A stretch of DNA of 64,000 nt from Sipunculus nudus (GCA_026874595.1 CM049321.1:11689479-11753478), one strand, 5' to 3'. Counted from the stretch's first letter, positions 1 to 12,700 are shown. A program made the numbers and translations. The notes: a model not told the origin generated them from the letters alone.

Positions 1-96
1 CGCCAAGGAACTTGTCTGCGTATCCATGGGTCATATTCGTGTGTATTTGTAGAAAAATGCTTCATTCCTGTGGTGTTTTCTCAATAAGCAAAGCAT

Positions 97-140
97 AAGC
101 AAAACGCAAGCAATTTTTAAGCAAAGAAACAATATCTTCA
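97..140 (+). repeat. Internal 11-bp sub-repeat (AAGCAAA units), example
   Basis: Within each monomer, just after the core, AAGCAAA-like units follow one another at 11-bp steps: AAGCAAAGCAT, AAGCAAAACGC, AAGCAA with a spacer, then AAGCAAAG. In C monomers the third unit is AAGCAAATTGT, giving four clear units. The step is close to a helical turn, so the A-rich parts recur on about one face of the helix. The 22-bp deletions seen in some B monomers remove two units, supporting the 11-bp unit as real. Confidence 0.75.
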
Positions 141-286
141 TAAATTCTGTTTGCGACTAATTTCTGAGGACATAATGAATTATTAGGGTTCCAGGGAGTC
201 TAATCATGTCGGAAATAGTGGAAAATTGTAGATAAATTGGGAAAGAATTAAGAAAATGGGTCTCGAAATCGATATTGTCCCTTTTA

Positions 287-302
287 GAAAATAGCAATAT
301 TT
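287..302. other. AT hairpin AAAATA-GCAA-TATTTT, example
   Basis: A 6-bp perfect inverted repeat around a 4-base GCAA loop, in the last third of A monomers just before the next B; two more outer pairs form after one mismatch. C monomers followed by A have a related form with GTAA in the loop and shorter matching arms. Such AT hairpins are easy to find in AT-rich DNA, so function is uncertain. Confidence 0.45.
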
Positions 303-376
303 TATATTTCGACTTTTTATTGAAAGATTTTGCCATTTTTATTTAGAATCCGGTTCACTAAGCGTCACTAATTTGT

Positions 377-752
377 CGCCAAGAAACTTGTCAGCGTACC
401 CATGGGTCATATTCGTGTGTATTTGTAGAAAAATGCTTCATTTCTGTGGTGTTTTCACCGTAAGCAAAGAATAAGCAAAACGTAAGCAAATTGTAAGCAA
501 AGGAACAATGTCTTCATAAATTCTTTTTGTAAATATTTTCTAGAGACATAATATATTATTTGACTAACCCGGAGCCTAATTATATCGGAAACAGTGCAAA
601 ACAGTAGATCAATTGAAAAAAATTAAAAAAATGGCTCCCTATAATCCCTAACATCTCTTATAGGAAATAGCAGTCTTTTACATTTCTAATATTGATTGAA
701 CGATTGTTCCCTTTATTTTTAGATTAATGTTCACTAGGAGGCACCATTGTGT
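377..752 (+). repeat. Prototype B monomer
   Basis: First B-type monomer. B is preceded by CCGGTTCACTAAGCG and has CCAAGAAACTTG at the anchor, usually with the perfect 10-bp palindrome ACCCATGGGT (here 398-407). Its later part is the most distinctive of the three types: TTTTCACCGTAAGC, a TTTGTGAATATT or TTTGTAAATATT stretch, GGAGCCTAATTATATCGG and GCAAAACAGTAGATCAA. A 22-bp-shorter B lineage occurs further right. B is nearly always followed by C. Confidence 0.9.
398..407. other. Core dyad ACCCATGGGT (B form), example
   Basis: A perfect 10-bp palindrome about 21 bp after the B anchor, present in most B and many A monomers (the A copies at 1, 1881 and 3007 have ATCCATGGGT, one mismatched pair). 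It is followed by the conserved CATATTCGTGTG. It could be a site for a dimeric DNA-binding protein, but that is inference; no known binding-site consensus was recognised. Confidence 0.6.
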
Positions 753-1127
753 AGCCAGGGAATTAGTCTGCGTCCCTACGGGACATATTCGTGTGTATTT
801 TTTTAAAAATGCTTCATTTTTGTGGTATTTTCTCAATAAGCAAAGCATCAGCAAAACGCAAGAAAATTGTAAGCAAAGGAACAATGTCTTCTTAAATTCT
901 TTTTGCGACTATTTTCTGAGGACATAATGTATTATTATGCTTCCAGGGAGTCTAATCATGTCGGAAATAGTGGAAAATTGTAGATAAATTGGGAAAGAAA
1001 TCAGAGAATGGGTCTCGAAATCGATATTATCCCTTTAAGAAAATAGCAATATTTTATATTTCGACATTTAATTGAAAGATTTTGCCATTTTTATTTAGAA
1101 TCCGGTTCACTAAGCGTCACTTTTTGT
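753..1127 (+). repeat. Prototype C monomer
   Basis: First C-type monomer. C is preceded by CACTAGGAGGCACC and has AGCCAGGGAATTAG at the anchor, then TCCCTACGGGA (773-783) where A and B have the CCATGG core. TATTTTTT followed by GAAAA or AAAA replaces TATTTGTAGAAAA. The later part usually carries CTGAGGATATAATG and TCTAATCGTATCGG when an A follows. When a B follows it reads more like the end of an A monomer (TCTCGAAATCGATATT). C can be followed by A, B or the mosaic X. Confidence 0.9.
773..783. other. Core dyad TCCCTACGGGA (C form), example
   Basis: At the aligned position in C monomers the bases differ from B at four positions over 11, but the segment is still an inverted repeat: TCCC and GGGA arms around TAC. 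It recurs in nearly all C monomers. Exceptions are the C copies at 61870 and 62622, where CTACTGG breaks an arm. Confidence 0.6.
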
Positions 1128-4100
1128 CGCCAAGAAACTTGTCTGCGTACCCATGGATCATATTCGTGTGTATTTGTAGAAAAATGCTTCATTTCTGTGG
1201 TGTTTTCACCGTAAGCAAAGAATAAGCAAAGCGTAGGGAAAGTGTAAGCAAAGGAACTACATCTTCATAAATTCTTTTTGTGAATATTTTCTCAGGACAT
1301 AATGTTTTAGTTGACTAACCAGGAGCCTAATTTTATCGGAAACGGTGCAAAACAGTAGATCAAATGAGAAAAAATTTAAAAAATGGGTCACTATGATCCA
1401 TAATATCTCTTATTGGAAATAGCAGTCTTTTACATTTCTAATATTGATTGAACGATTGTGCCCTTTATTTTTAGATTAATGTTCACTAGGAGGCACCATT
1501 GTGTAGCCAGGGAATTAGTCTGCGTCCCTACGGGACATATACGTGTGTATTTTTTGAAAAATGCTTCATTTCTGTGGTGTTTTCTCAATAAGCAAAGCAT
1601 AAGCAAAACACAAGCAAATTGTAAGCAAAGGAAAAATGTCTTCATGAATTCTTTTTGCGACTATTTTCTGAGGATATAATGTTTTATTAGGGTTCCAGGG
1701 AGTCTAATCGTATCGGAAATAGTAGAAAATTGTAGATAAATTTGGAAAGAAATAAGGGAATGGGTCTCGAATTTAATATTATCCCTTTCATAAAATAGTA
1801 ATATTTCTTATTTTTACATTTTATTGAAAGATTTTGCCTTTTATTTTTAGATTCCTGTTCACTTAGCGTCGCTATTTTGTCGCCAAGGAACTTGTCTGCG
1901 TATCCATGGGTCATATTCGTGTGTATTTGTAGAAAAATGCTTCATTTCTGTGGTGTTTTCTCAATAAGCAAAGCATAAGCAAAACGCAAGCAATTTTTAA
2001 GCAAAGAAACAATATCTTCATAAATTCTGTTTGCCACTAATTTCTGAGGACATAATGAATTATTATGGTTCCAGCGAGTCTAATCATATCGGAAATAGTG
2101 GAAAATTGTAGATAAATTGGGAAACAATTAAGAAAATGGGTCTCGAAATCGATATTGTCCCTTTTAGAAAATAGCAATATTTTATATTTCGACTTTTTAT
2201 TGAAAGATTTTGCCATTTTTATTTAGAATCCGGTTCACTAAGCGTCACTAATTTGTCGCCAAGAAAATTGACAGCGTACCCATGGGTCATATTCGTGTGT
2301 ATTTGTAGAAAAATGCTTCATTTCTGTGGTGTTTTCACCGTAAGCAAAGAATAAGCAAAACGTAAGCAAATTGTAAGCAAAGGAACAATGTCTTCATAAA
2401 TTCTTTTTGTGAATATTGTTTCAAGACATAATGTATTAGTTGACAAAGCAGGAGCCTAATTATATCGGAAACGTTGCAAAACAGTAGATCAATTGATAAA
2501 AAATTAAAAAAAGGTCCCTATAATCCCTAACATCTCTTATTGGAAATAGCAATCTTTTACATTTCTAATATTGATTGAACGATTGTTCCCTTTACTTTTA
2601 GATTAATGTTCACTAGGAGGCACCATTGTGTAGAAAGGGAATTAGTCTGCGTCCCTACGGGACATATTCGTGTGTACTTTTTGAAAATGCTTCATTTCTG
2701 TAGTGTTTTCTCAATAAGCAAAGCATAAGCAAAACGCAAGCAAATTGTAAGCAAAGGAAAAATGTCTTCATAAATTCTTTTTGCGACTATTTTCTGAGAA
2801 TATAATGTATTATTAGGGTTTCAGGGAGTCTAATCGTATCGGAAATAGTAGAAAATTGTAGATAAATTGGGAAAGAAATAAGAAAATGGCTCTCGAATTT
2901 AATATTATCCCTTTCATAAAATAGTAATATTTCATATTTTTACTTTTTATTGAAAGATTTTGCCTTTTATTTTTAGATTCCTGTTCACTTAGCGTCGCTA
3001 TTTTGTCGCCAAGGAACTTGTCTGCGTATCCATGGGTCATATTCGTGTGTATTTGTAGAAAAATGCTTCATTTCTGTGTTGTTTTCTCAATAAGCAAAGC
3101 ATAAGCAAAACGCAAGCAATTTTTAAGCAAAGAAACAATATCTTCATAAATTCTGTTTGCGACTAATTTCTGAGGACATAATGAATTATTAGGGTTCCAG
3201 GGAGTCTAATCATGTCGGAAATAGTGGAAAATTGTAGATAAATTGGGAAAGAATTAAGAAAATGGGTCTCGAAATCGATATTGTCCCTTTTAGAAAATAG
3301 CAATATTATATATTTCGACTTTTTATTGAAAGATTTTGCCATTTTTATTTAGAATCCGGTTCACTAAGCGTCACTATTTTGTCGCCAAGTAACTTGTCTG
3401 CGTACCCATGGGTCATATTCGTGTGTATTTGTAGAAAAATGCTTCATTTCTGTGGTGTTTCCACCGTAAGCAAAGAATAAGCAAGGCGTAAGGAAAGTGT
3501 AAGCAAAGGAACTACATCTTCATAAATTCTTTTTGTGAATATTTTCTCAAGACATAATGTATTAGTTGACTAACCAGGAGCCTAATTATATCGGAAACGG
3601 TGCAAAACAGTAGATCAAATGGGAAAAAAATAAAAAAATGGCTCCCTATAATCCCTAACATCTATTATTGGAAATAGCAGTCTTTTACATTTTTAATATT
3701 GATTGAACGATTGTTCCCTTTACTTTTAGATTAATGTTCACTAGGAGGCACCATTGTGAAGGAAGGGAATTAGTCTGCATCCCTACGGGACATATTCGTG
3801 TGTATTTTTTGAAAATGCTTCATTCCGGTGGTGTTTTCTCAATAAGCAAAGCATAAGCAAAACGCAAGCAAATTGTAAGTAAAGGAAAAATGTCTATATA
3901 AATTCTTTTTGCGACTATTTTCTGAGGATATAATGTATTATTAGGGTTCCAGGGAGTCTAATCGTGTCGGAAATAGTAGAAAATTGTAGATAAATTGGGA
4001 AAGAAATAAGAAAACGGGTCTCGAAATCGATATTATCCCTTTTAGAAAATAGCAATATTTTATATTTCGACTTTTTATTGAAAGATTTTGCCATTTTTAT

Positions 4101-4886
4101 TTAGAATCCGGTTCACTAAGCGTCACTATTTTGTCGCCAAGAAACTTGTCTGTGTACCATGGGTAATATTCGTGTGTATTTGTAGAAAAATGCTTCATTT
4201 CTGTGGTGTTTTCTCAATAAGCAAATCATAAGCAAAACGTAAGCAAATTGTGAGCAAAGGAACAATGTCTTCATAAATTCTTTTTGTAAATATTTTCTAG
4301 AGACATAATATATTATTTGACGAACCCGGAGCCTAATTATATCGGAAACGGTGCAAAACAGTAGATCAAATGAGAAAAAATCAAAAAAATGGGTCACTAT
4401 GATCCATAATATCTCTTATTGGAAATAGCAGTCTTTTACATTTCTAATATTGATTGAACGATTGTGCCCTTTATTTTTAGATTAATGTTCACTAGGAGGC
4501 ACCATTGTGTAGCCAGGGAATTAGTCTGCGTCCCTACGGGACATATACGTGTGCATTTTTTGAAAAATGCTTCATTTCTGTGGTGTTTTCTCAATAAGCA
4601 AAGCATAAGCAAAACGCAAGCAAATTGTAAGCAAAGGAAAATTGTCTTCATGAATTCTTTTTGCGACTATTTTCTGAGGATATAATGTATTATTAGGGTT
4701 CCAGGGAGTCTAATCGTATCGGAAATAGTGGAAAATTGTAGATAAATTTGGAAAGAAATAAGGGAATGGGTCTCGAATTTAATATTATCCCTTTCATAAA
4801 ATAGTAATATTCCATATTTTTACATTTTATTGAAAGATTTTGCCTTTTATTTTTAGATTCCTGTTCACTTAGCGTCGCTATTTTGT

Positions 4887-7800
4887 CGCCAAGGAACTTG
4901 TCTGCGTATCCATGGGTCATATTCGTGTGTATTTGTAGAAAAATGCTTCATTCCTGTGGTGTTTTCTCAATAAGCAAAGCATAAGCAAAACGCAAGCAAT
5001 TTTTAAGCAAAGAAACAATATCTTCATAAATTCTGTTTGCGACTAATTTCTGAGGACATAATGAATTATTAGGGTTCCAGGGAGTCTAATCATGTCGGAA
5101 ATAGTGGAAAATTGTAGATAAATTGGGAAAGAATTAAGAAAATGGGTCTCGAAATCGATATTGTCCCTTTTAGAAAATAGCAATATTTTATATTTCGACT
5201 TTTTATTGAAAGATTTTGCCATTTTTATTTAGAATCCGGTTCACTAAGCGTCACTAATTTGTCGCCAAGAAACTTGTCAGCGTACCCATGGGTCATATTC
5301 GTGTGTATTTGTAGAAAAATGCTTCATTTCTGTGGTGTTTTCACCGTAAGCAAAGAATAAGCAAAACGTAAGCAAATTGTAAGCAAAGGAACAATGTCTT
5401 CATAAATTCTTTTTGTAAATATTTTCTAGAGACATAATATATTATTTGACTAACCCGGAGCCTAATTATATCGGAAACAGTGCAAAACAGTAGATCAATT
5501 GAAAAAAATTAAAAAAATGGCTCCCTATAATCCCTAACATCTCTTATAGGAAATAGCAGTCTTTTACATTTCTAATATTGATTGAACGATTGTTCCCTTT
5601 ATTTTTAGATTAATGTTCACTAGGAGGCACCATTGTGTAGCCAGGGAATTAGTCTGCGTCCCTACGGGACATATTCGTGTGTATTTTTTTAAAAATGCTT
5701 CATTTTTGTGGTATTTTCTCAATAAGCAAAGCATCAGCAAAACGCAAGAAAATTGTAAGCAAAGGAACAATGTCTTCTTAAATTCTTTTTGCGACTATTT
5801 TCTGAGGACATAATGTATTATTATGCTTCCAGGGAGTCTAATCATGTCGGAAATAGTGGAAAATTGTAGATAAATTGGGAAAGAAATCAGAGAATGGGTC
5901 TCGAAATCGATATTATCCCTTTAAGAAAATAGCAATATTTTATATTTCGACATTTAATTGAAAGATTTTGCCATTTTTATTTAGAATCCGGTTCACTAAG
6001 CGTCACTTTTTGTCGCCAAGAAACTTGTCTGCGTACCCATGGATCATATTCGTGTGTATTTGTAGAAAAATGCTTCATTTCTGTGGTGTTTTCACCGTAA
6101 GCAAAGAATAAGCAAAGCGTAGGGAAAGTGTAAGCAAAGGAACTACATCTTCATAAATTCTTTTTGTGAATATTTTCTCAGGACATAATGTTTTAGTTGA
6201 CTAACCAGGAGCCTAATTTTATCGGAAACGGTGCAAAACAGTAGATCAAATGAGAAAAAATTTAAAAAATGGGTCACTATGATCCATAATATCTCTTATT
6301 GGAAATAGCAGTCTTTTACATTTCTAATATTGATTGAACGATTGTGCCCTTTATTTTTAGATTAATGTTCACTAGGAGGCACCATTGTGTAGCCAGGGAA
6401 TTAGTCTGCGTCCCTACGGGACATATACGTGTGTATTTTTTGAAAAATGCTTCATTTCTGTGGTGTTTTCTCAATAAGCAAAGCATAAGCAAAACACAAG
6501 CAAATTGTAAGCAAAGGAAAAATGTCTTCATGAATTCTTTTTGCGACTATTTTCTGAGGATATAATGTTTTATTAGGGTTCCAGGGAGTCTAATCGTATC
6601 GGAAATAGTAGAAAATTGTAGATAAATTTGGAAAGAAATAAGGGAATGGGTCTCGAATTTAATATTATCCCTTTCATAAAATAGTAATATTTCTTATTTT
6701 TACATTTTATTGAAAGATTTTGCCTTTTATTTTTAGATTCCTGTTCACTTAGCGTCGCTATTTTGTCGCCAAGGAACTTGTCTGCGTATCCATGGGTCAT
6801 ATTCGTGTGTATTTGTAGAAAAATGCTTCATTTCTGTGGTGTTTTCTCAATAAGCAAAGCATAAGCAAAACGCAAGCAATTTTTAAGCAAAGAAACAATA
6901 TCTTCATAAATTCTGTTTGCCACTAATTTCTGAGGACATAATGAATTATTATGGTTCCAGCGAGTCTAATCATATCGGAAATAGTGGAAAATTGTAGATA
7001 AATTGGGAAACAATTAAGAAAATGGGTCTCGAAATCGATATTGTCCCTTTTAGAAAATAGCAATATTTTATATTTCGACTTTTTATTGAAAGATTTTGCC
7101 ATTTTTATTTAGAATCCGGTTCACTAAGCGTCACTAATTTGTCGCCAAGAAAATTGACAGCGTACCCATGGGTCATATTCGTGTGTATTTGTAGAAAAAT
7201 GCTTCATTTCTGTGGTGTTTTCACCGTAAGCAAAGAATAAGCAAAACGTAAGCAAATTGTAAGCAAAGGAACAATGTCTTCATAAATTCTTTTTGTGAAT
7301 ATTGTTTCAAGACATAATGTATTAGTTGACAAAGCAGGAGCCTAATTATATCGGAAACGTTGCAAAACAGTAGATCAATTGATAAAAAATTAAAAAAAGG
7401 TCCCTATAATCCCTAACATCTCTTATTGGAAATAGCAATCTTTTACATTTCTAATATTGATTGAACGATTGTTCCCTTTACTTTTAGATTAATGTTCACT
7501 AGGAGGCACCATTGTGTAGAAAGGGAATTAGTCTGCGTCCCTACGGGACATATTCGTGTGTACTTTTTGAAAATGCTTCATTTCTGTAGTGTTTTCTCAA
7601 TAAGCAAAGCATAAGCAAAACGCAAGCAAATTGTAAGCAAAGGAAAAATGTCTTCATAAATTCTTTTTGCGACTATTTTCTGAGAATATAATGTATTATT
7701 AGGGTTTCAGGGAGTCTAATCGTATCGGAAATAGTAGAAAATTGTAGATAAATTGGGAAAGAAATAAGAAAATGGCTCTCGAATTTAATATTATCCCTTT

Positions 7801-9772
7801 CATAAAATAGTAATATTTCATATTTTTACTTTTTATTGAAAGATTTTGCCTTTTATTTTTAGATTCCTGTTCACTTAGCGTCGCTATTTTGTCGCCAAGG
7901 AACTTGTCTGCGTATCCATGGGTCATATTCGTGTGTATTTGTAGAAAAATGCTTCATTTCTGTGTTGTTTTCTCAATAAGCAAAGCATAAGCAAAACGCA
8001 AGCAATTTTTAAGCAAAGAAACAATATCTTCATAAATTCTGTTTGCGACTAATTTCTGAGGACATAATGAATTATTAGGGTTCCAGGGAGTCTAATCATG
8101 TCGGAAATAGTGGAAAATTGTAGATAAATTGGGAAAGAATTAAGAAAATGGGTCTCGAAATCGATATTGTCCCTTTTAGAAAATAGCAATATTATATATT
8201 TCGACTTTTTATTGAAAGATTTTGCCATTTTTATTTAGAATCCGGTTCACTAAGCGTCACTATTTTGTCGCCAAGTAACTTGTCTGCGTACCCATGGGTC
8301 ATATTCGTGTGTATTTGTAGAAAAATGCTTCATTTCTGTGGTGTTTCCACCGTAAGCAAAGAATAAGCAAGGCGTAAGGAAAGTGTAAGCAAAGGAACTA
8401 CATCTTCATAAATTCTTTTTGTGAATATTTTCTCAAGACATAATGTATTAGTTGACTAACCAGGAGCCTAATTATATCGGAAACGGTGCAAAACAGTAGA
8501 TCAAATGGGAAAAAAATAAAAAAATGGCTCCCTATAATCCCTAACATCTATTATTGGAAATAGCAGTCTTTTACATTTTTAATATTGATTGAACGATTGT
8601 TCCCTTTACTTTTAGATTAATGTTCACTAGGAGGCACCATTGTGAAGGAAGGGAATTAGTCTGCATCCCTACGGGACATATTCGTGTGTATTTTTTGAAA
8701 ATGCTTCATTCCGGTGGTGTTTTCTCAATAAGCAAAGCATAAGCAAAACGCAAGCAAATTGTAAGTAAAGGAAAAATGTCTATATAAATTCTTTTTGCGA
8801 CTATTTTCTGAGGATATAATGTATTATTAGGGTTCCAGGGAGTCTAATCGTGTCGGAAATAGTAGAAAATTGTAGATAAATTGGGAAAGAAATAAGAAAA
8901 CGGGTCTCGAAATCGATATTATCCCTTTTAGAAAATAGCAATATTTTATATTTCGACTTTTTATTGAAAGATTTTGCCATTTTTATTTAGAATCCGGTTC
9001 ACTAAGCGTCACTATTTTGTCGCCAAGAAACTTGTCTGTGTACCATGGGTAATATTCGTGTGTATTTGTAGAAAAATGCTTCATTTCTGTGGTGTTTTCT
9101 CAATAAGCAAATCATAAGCAAAACGTAAGCAAATTGTGAGCAAAGGAACAATGTCTTCATAAATTCTTTTTGTAAATATTTTCTAGAGACATAATATATT
9201 ATTTGACGAACCCGGAGCCTAATTATATCGGAAACGGTGCAAAACAGTAGATCAAATGAGAAAAAATCAAAAAAATGGGTCACTATGATCCATAATATCT
9301 CTTATTGGAAATAGCAGTCTTTTACATTTCTAATATTGATTGAACGATTGTGCCCTTTATTTTTAGATTAATGTTCACTAGGAGGCACCATTGTGTAGCC
9401 AGGGAATTAGTCTGCGTCCCTACGGGACATATACGTGTGCATTTTTTGAAAAATGCTTCATTTCTGTGGTGTTTTCTCAATAAGCAAAGCATAAGCAAAA
9501 CGCAAGCAAATTGTAAGCAAAGGAAAATTGTCTTCATGAATTCTTTTTGCGACTATTTTCTGAGGATATAATGTATTATTAGGGTTCCAGGGAGTCTAAT
9601 CGTATCGGAAATAGTGGAAAATTGTAGATAAATTTGGAAAGAAATAAGGGAATGGGTCTCGAATTTAATATTATCCCTTTCATAAAATAGTAATATTCCA
9701 TATTTTTACATTTTATTGAAAGATTTTGCCTTTTATTTTTAGATTCCTGTTCACTTAGCGTCGCTATTTTGT
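4887..9772 (+). repeat. Left 13-mer higher-order repeat, copy 2
   Basis: Same order as copy 1, with anchors at 4887A, 5263B, 5639C, 6014B, 6391C, 6767A, 7143B, 7518C, 7893A, 8269B, 8646C, 9021B and 9397C. In every stretch I compared with copy 1 I found no difference, including rare private variants, and all open frames recur unchanged at +4886. This implies a very recent duplication, or a duplicated stretch in the assembly. The next unit starts at 9773. Confidence 0.92.
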
Positions 9773-12700
9773 CGCCAAGGAACTTGTCTGCGTATCCATG
9801 GGTCATATTCGTGTGTATTTGTAGAAAAATGCTTCATTCCTGTGGTGTTTTCTCAATAAGCAAAGCATAAGCAAAACGCAAGCAATTTTTAAGCAAAGAA
9901 ACAATATCTTCATAAATTCTGTTTGCGACTAATTTCTGAGGACATAATGAATTATTAGGGTTCCAGGGAGTCTAATCATGTCGGAAATAGTGGAAAATTG
10001 TAGATAAATTGGGAAAGAATTAAGAAAATGGGTCTCGAAATCGATATTGTCCCTTTTAGAAAATAGCAATATTTTATATTTCGACTTTTTATTGAAAGAT
10101 TTTGCCATTTTTATTTAGAATCCGGTTCACTAAGCGTCACTAATTTGTCGCCAAGAAACTTGTCAGCGTACCCATGGGTCATATTCGTGTGTATTTGTAG
10201 AAAAATGCTTCATTTCTGTGGTGTTTTCACCGTAAGCAAAGAATAAGCAAAACGTAAGCAAATTGTAAGCAAAGGAACAATGTCTTCATAAATTCTTTTT
10301 GTAAATATTTTCTAGAGACATAATATATTATTTGACTAACCCGGAGCCTAATTATATCGGAAACAGTGCAAAACAGTAGATCAATTGAAAAAAATTAAAA
10401 AAATGGCTCCCTATAATCCCTAACATCTCTTATAGGAAATAGCAGTCTTTTACATTTCTAATATTGATTGAACGATTGTTCCCTTTATTTTTAGATTAAT
10501 GTTCACTAGGAGGCACCATTGTGTAGCCAGGGAATTAGTCTGCGTCCCTACGGGACATATTCGTGTGTATTTTTTTAAAAATGCTTCATTTTTGTGGTAT
10601 TTTCTCAATAAGCAAAGCATCAGCAAAACGCAAGAAAATTGTAAGCAAAGGAACAATGTCTTCTTAAATTCTTTTTGCGACTATTTTCTGAGGACATAAT
10701 GTATTATTAGGCTTCCAGGGAGTCTAATCATGTCGGAAATAGTGGAAAATTGTAGATAAATTGGGAAAGAAATCAGAGAATGGGTCTCGAAATCGATATT
10801 ATCCCTTTAAGAAAATAGCAATATTTTATATTTCGACATTTAATTGAAAGATTTTGCCATTTTTATTTAGAATCCGGTTCACTAAGCGTCACTTTTTGTC
10901 GCCAAGAAACTTGTCTGCGTACCCATGGATCATATTCGTGTGTATTTGTAGAAAAATGCTTCATTTCTGTGGTGTTTTCACCGTAAGCAAAGAATAAGCA
11001 AAGCGTAGGGAAAGTGTAAGCAAAGGAACTACATCTTCATAAATTCTTTTTGTGAATATTTTCTCAGGACATAATGTTTTAGTTGACTAACCAGGAGCCT
11101 AATTTTATCGGAAACGGTGCAAAACAGTAGATCAAATGAGAAAAAATTTAAAAAATGGGTCACTATGATCCATAATATCTCTTATTGGAAATAGCAGTCT
11201 TTTACATTTCTAATATTGATTGAACGATTGTGCCCTTTATTTTTAGATTAATGTTCACTAGGAGGCACCATTGTGTAGCCAGGGAATTAGTCTGCGTCCC
11301 TACGGGACATATACGTGTGTATTTTTTGAAAAATGCTTCATTTCTGTGGTGTTTTCTCAATAAGCAAAGCATAAGCAAAACACAAGCAAATTGTAAGCAA
11401 AGGAAAAATGTCTTCATGAATTCTTTTTGCGACTATTTTCTGAGGATATAATGTTTTATTAGGGTTCCAGGGAGTCTAATCGTATCGGAAATAGTAGAAA
11501 ATTGTAGATAAATTTGGAAAGAAATAAGGGAATGGGTCTCGAATTTAATATTATCCCTTTCATAAAATAGTAATATTTCATATTTTTACATTTTATTGAA
11601 AGATTTTGCCTTTTATTTTTAGATTCCTGTTCACTTAGCGTCGCTATTTTGTCGCCAAGGAACTTGTCTGCGTATTCATGGGTCATATTCGTGTGTATTT
11701 GTAGAAAAATGTTTCATTTCTGTGGTGTTTTCTCAATAAGCAAAGCATAAGCAAAACGCAAGCAATTTTTAAGCAAAGAAACAATATCTTCATAAATTCT
11801 GTTTGCCACTAATTTCTGAGGACATAATGAATTATTATGGTTCCAGCGAGTCTAATCATATCGGAAATAGTGGAAAATTGTAGATAAATTGGGAAACAAT
11901 TAAGAAAATGGGTCTCGAAATCGATATTGTCCCTTTTAGAAAATAGCAATATTTTATATTTCGACTTTTTATTGAAAGATTTTGCCATTTTTATTTAGAA
12001 TCCGGTTCACTAAGCGTCACTAATTTGTCGCCAAGAAAATTGACAGCGTACCCATGGGTCATATTCGTGTGTATTTGTAGAAAAATGCTTCATTTCTGTG
12101 GTGTTTTCACCGTAAGCAAAGAATAAGCAAAACGTAAGCAAATTGTAAGCAAAGGAACAATGTCTTCATAAATTCTTTTTGTGAATATTGTTTCAAGACA
12201 TAATGTATTAGTTGACAAAGCAGGAGCCTACTTATATCGGAAACGTTGCAAAACAGTAGATCAAATGAGAAAAAATAAAAAAATGGGTCCCTATAATCCA
12301 TAATATCTCTTATTGGAAATAGCAGACTGTTACATTTCTAATATTGATTGAACGATTGTGCCCTTTATTTTTAGATTAATGTTCTCTAGGAGGCACCATT
12401 GTGTAGCCAGGGAATTAGTCTGCGTCCCTACGGGACATATTCGTGTGTATTTTTTGAAAATACTTCATTTCTGTTGTGTTTTCTCAATAAGCAAAGCATA
12501 AGCAAAACGCAAGCAAATTGTTAGCAAAGGAAAAATGTCTTCATAAATTCTTTTTGCGACTATTTTCTGAGGATATAATGTATTATTAGGGTTCCAGGGA
12601 GTCTAATCGTATCGGAAATAGTAGAAAATTGTAGATAAATTGGGAAAGAAATAAGAAAACGGGTCTCGAAATCGATATTATCCCTTTTAGAAAACAGCAA

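Larger units (their letters stand above)
1..376 (+). repeat. Prototype A monomer
   Basis: First A-type monomer, counted from the anchor CGCCAAGGAAC. A monomers are preceded by CTTAGCGTCGC and an ATTCCTGTTC stretch, and carry TATCCATGGG or TACCCATGGG about 20 bp in. They continue with TTTTCTCAATAAGC, the AAGCAAA sub-repeat, and CTGAGGACATAATGAATT. The next monomer is normally B. Downstream of the core, A resembles C more than B. Other A copies in the first HOR start at 1881 and 3007. Confidence 0.9.
1..4886 (+). repeat. Left 13-mer higher-order repeat, copy 1
   Basis: Thirteen monomers with anchors at 1A, 377B, 753C, 1128B, 1505C, 1881A, 2257B, 2632C, 3007A, 3383B, 3760C, 4135B and 4511C, i.e. 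ABCBC-ABC-ABCBC. The unit restarts at 4887 with the same A monomer, including its CATTCCTG variant. Private markers such as CCAAGTAAC at 3383 and the TTATTATGC variant near 933 recur exactly 4886 bp later. Base 1 is the window edge, so this copy is complete only by coincidence of phase and the array presumably continues leftwards. Confidence 0.92.

Noticed and set aside
1430-1645. Recurrent minus-strand frame of 68-71 codons in C monomers with a hydrophobic start that resembles a signal peptide
   Set aside because: It recurs only with the C repeat, opposite-strand frames are equally open, many C copies break it, and no neighbouring gene or known family supports it. The hydrophobic stretch is what the reverse of the AAGCAAA sub-repeat encodes. 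A test of silent against replacement changes across C copies would settle it.
1687-1914. Recurrent minus-strand frame of 75 codons over the C-to-A boundary
   Set aside because: Same reasoning: its copies are copies of the satellite. Variants change the frame's end and start freely, and 376 bp is not a multiple of three, so there is no continuous protein repeat.
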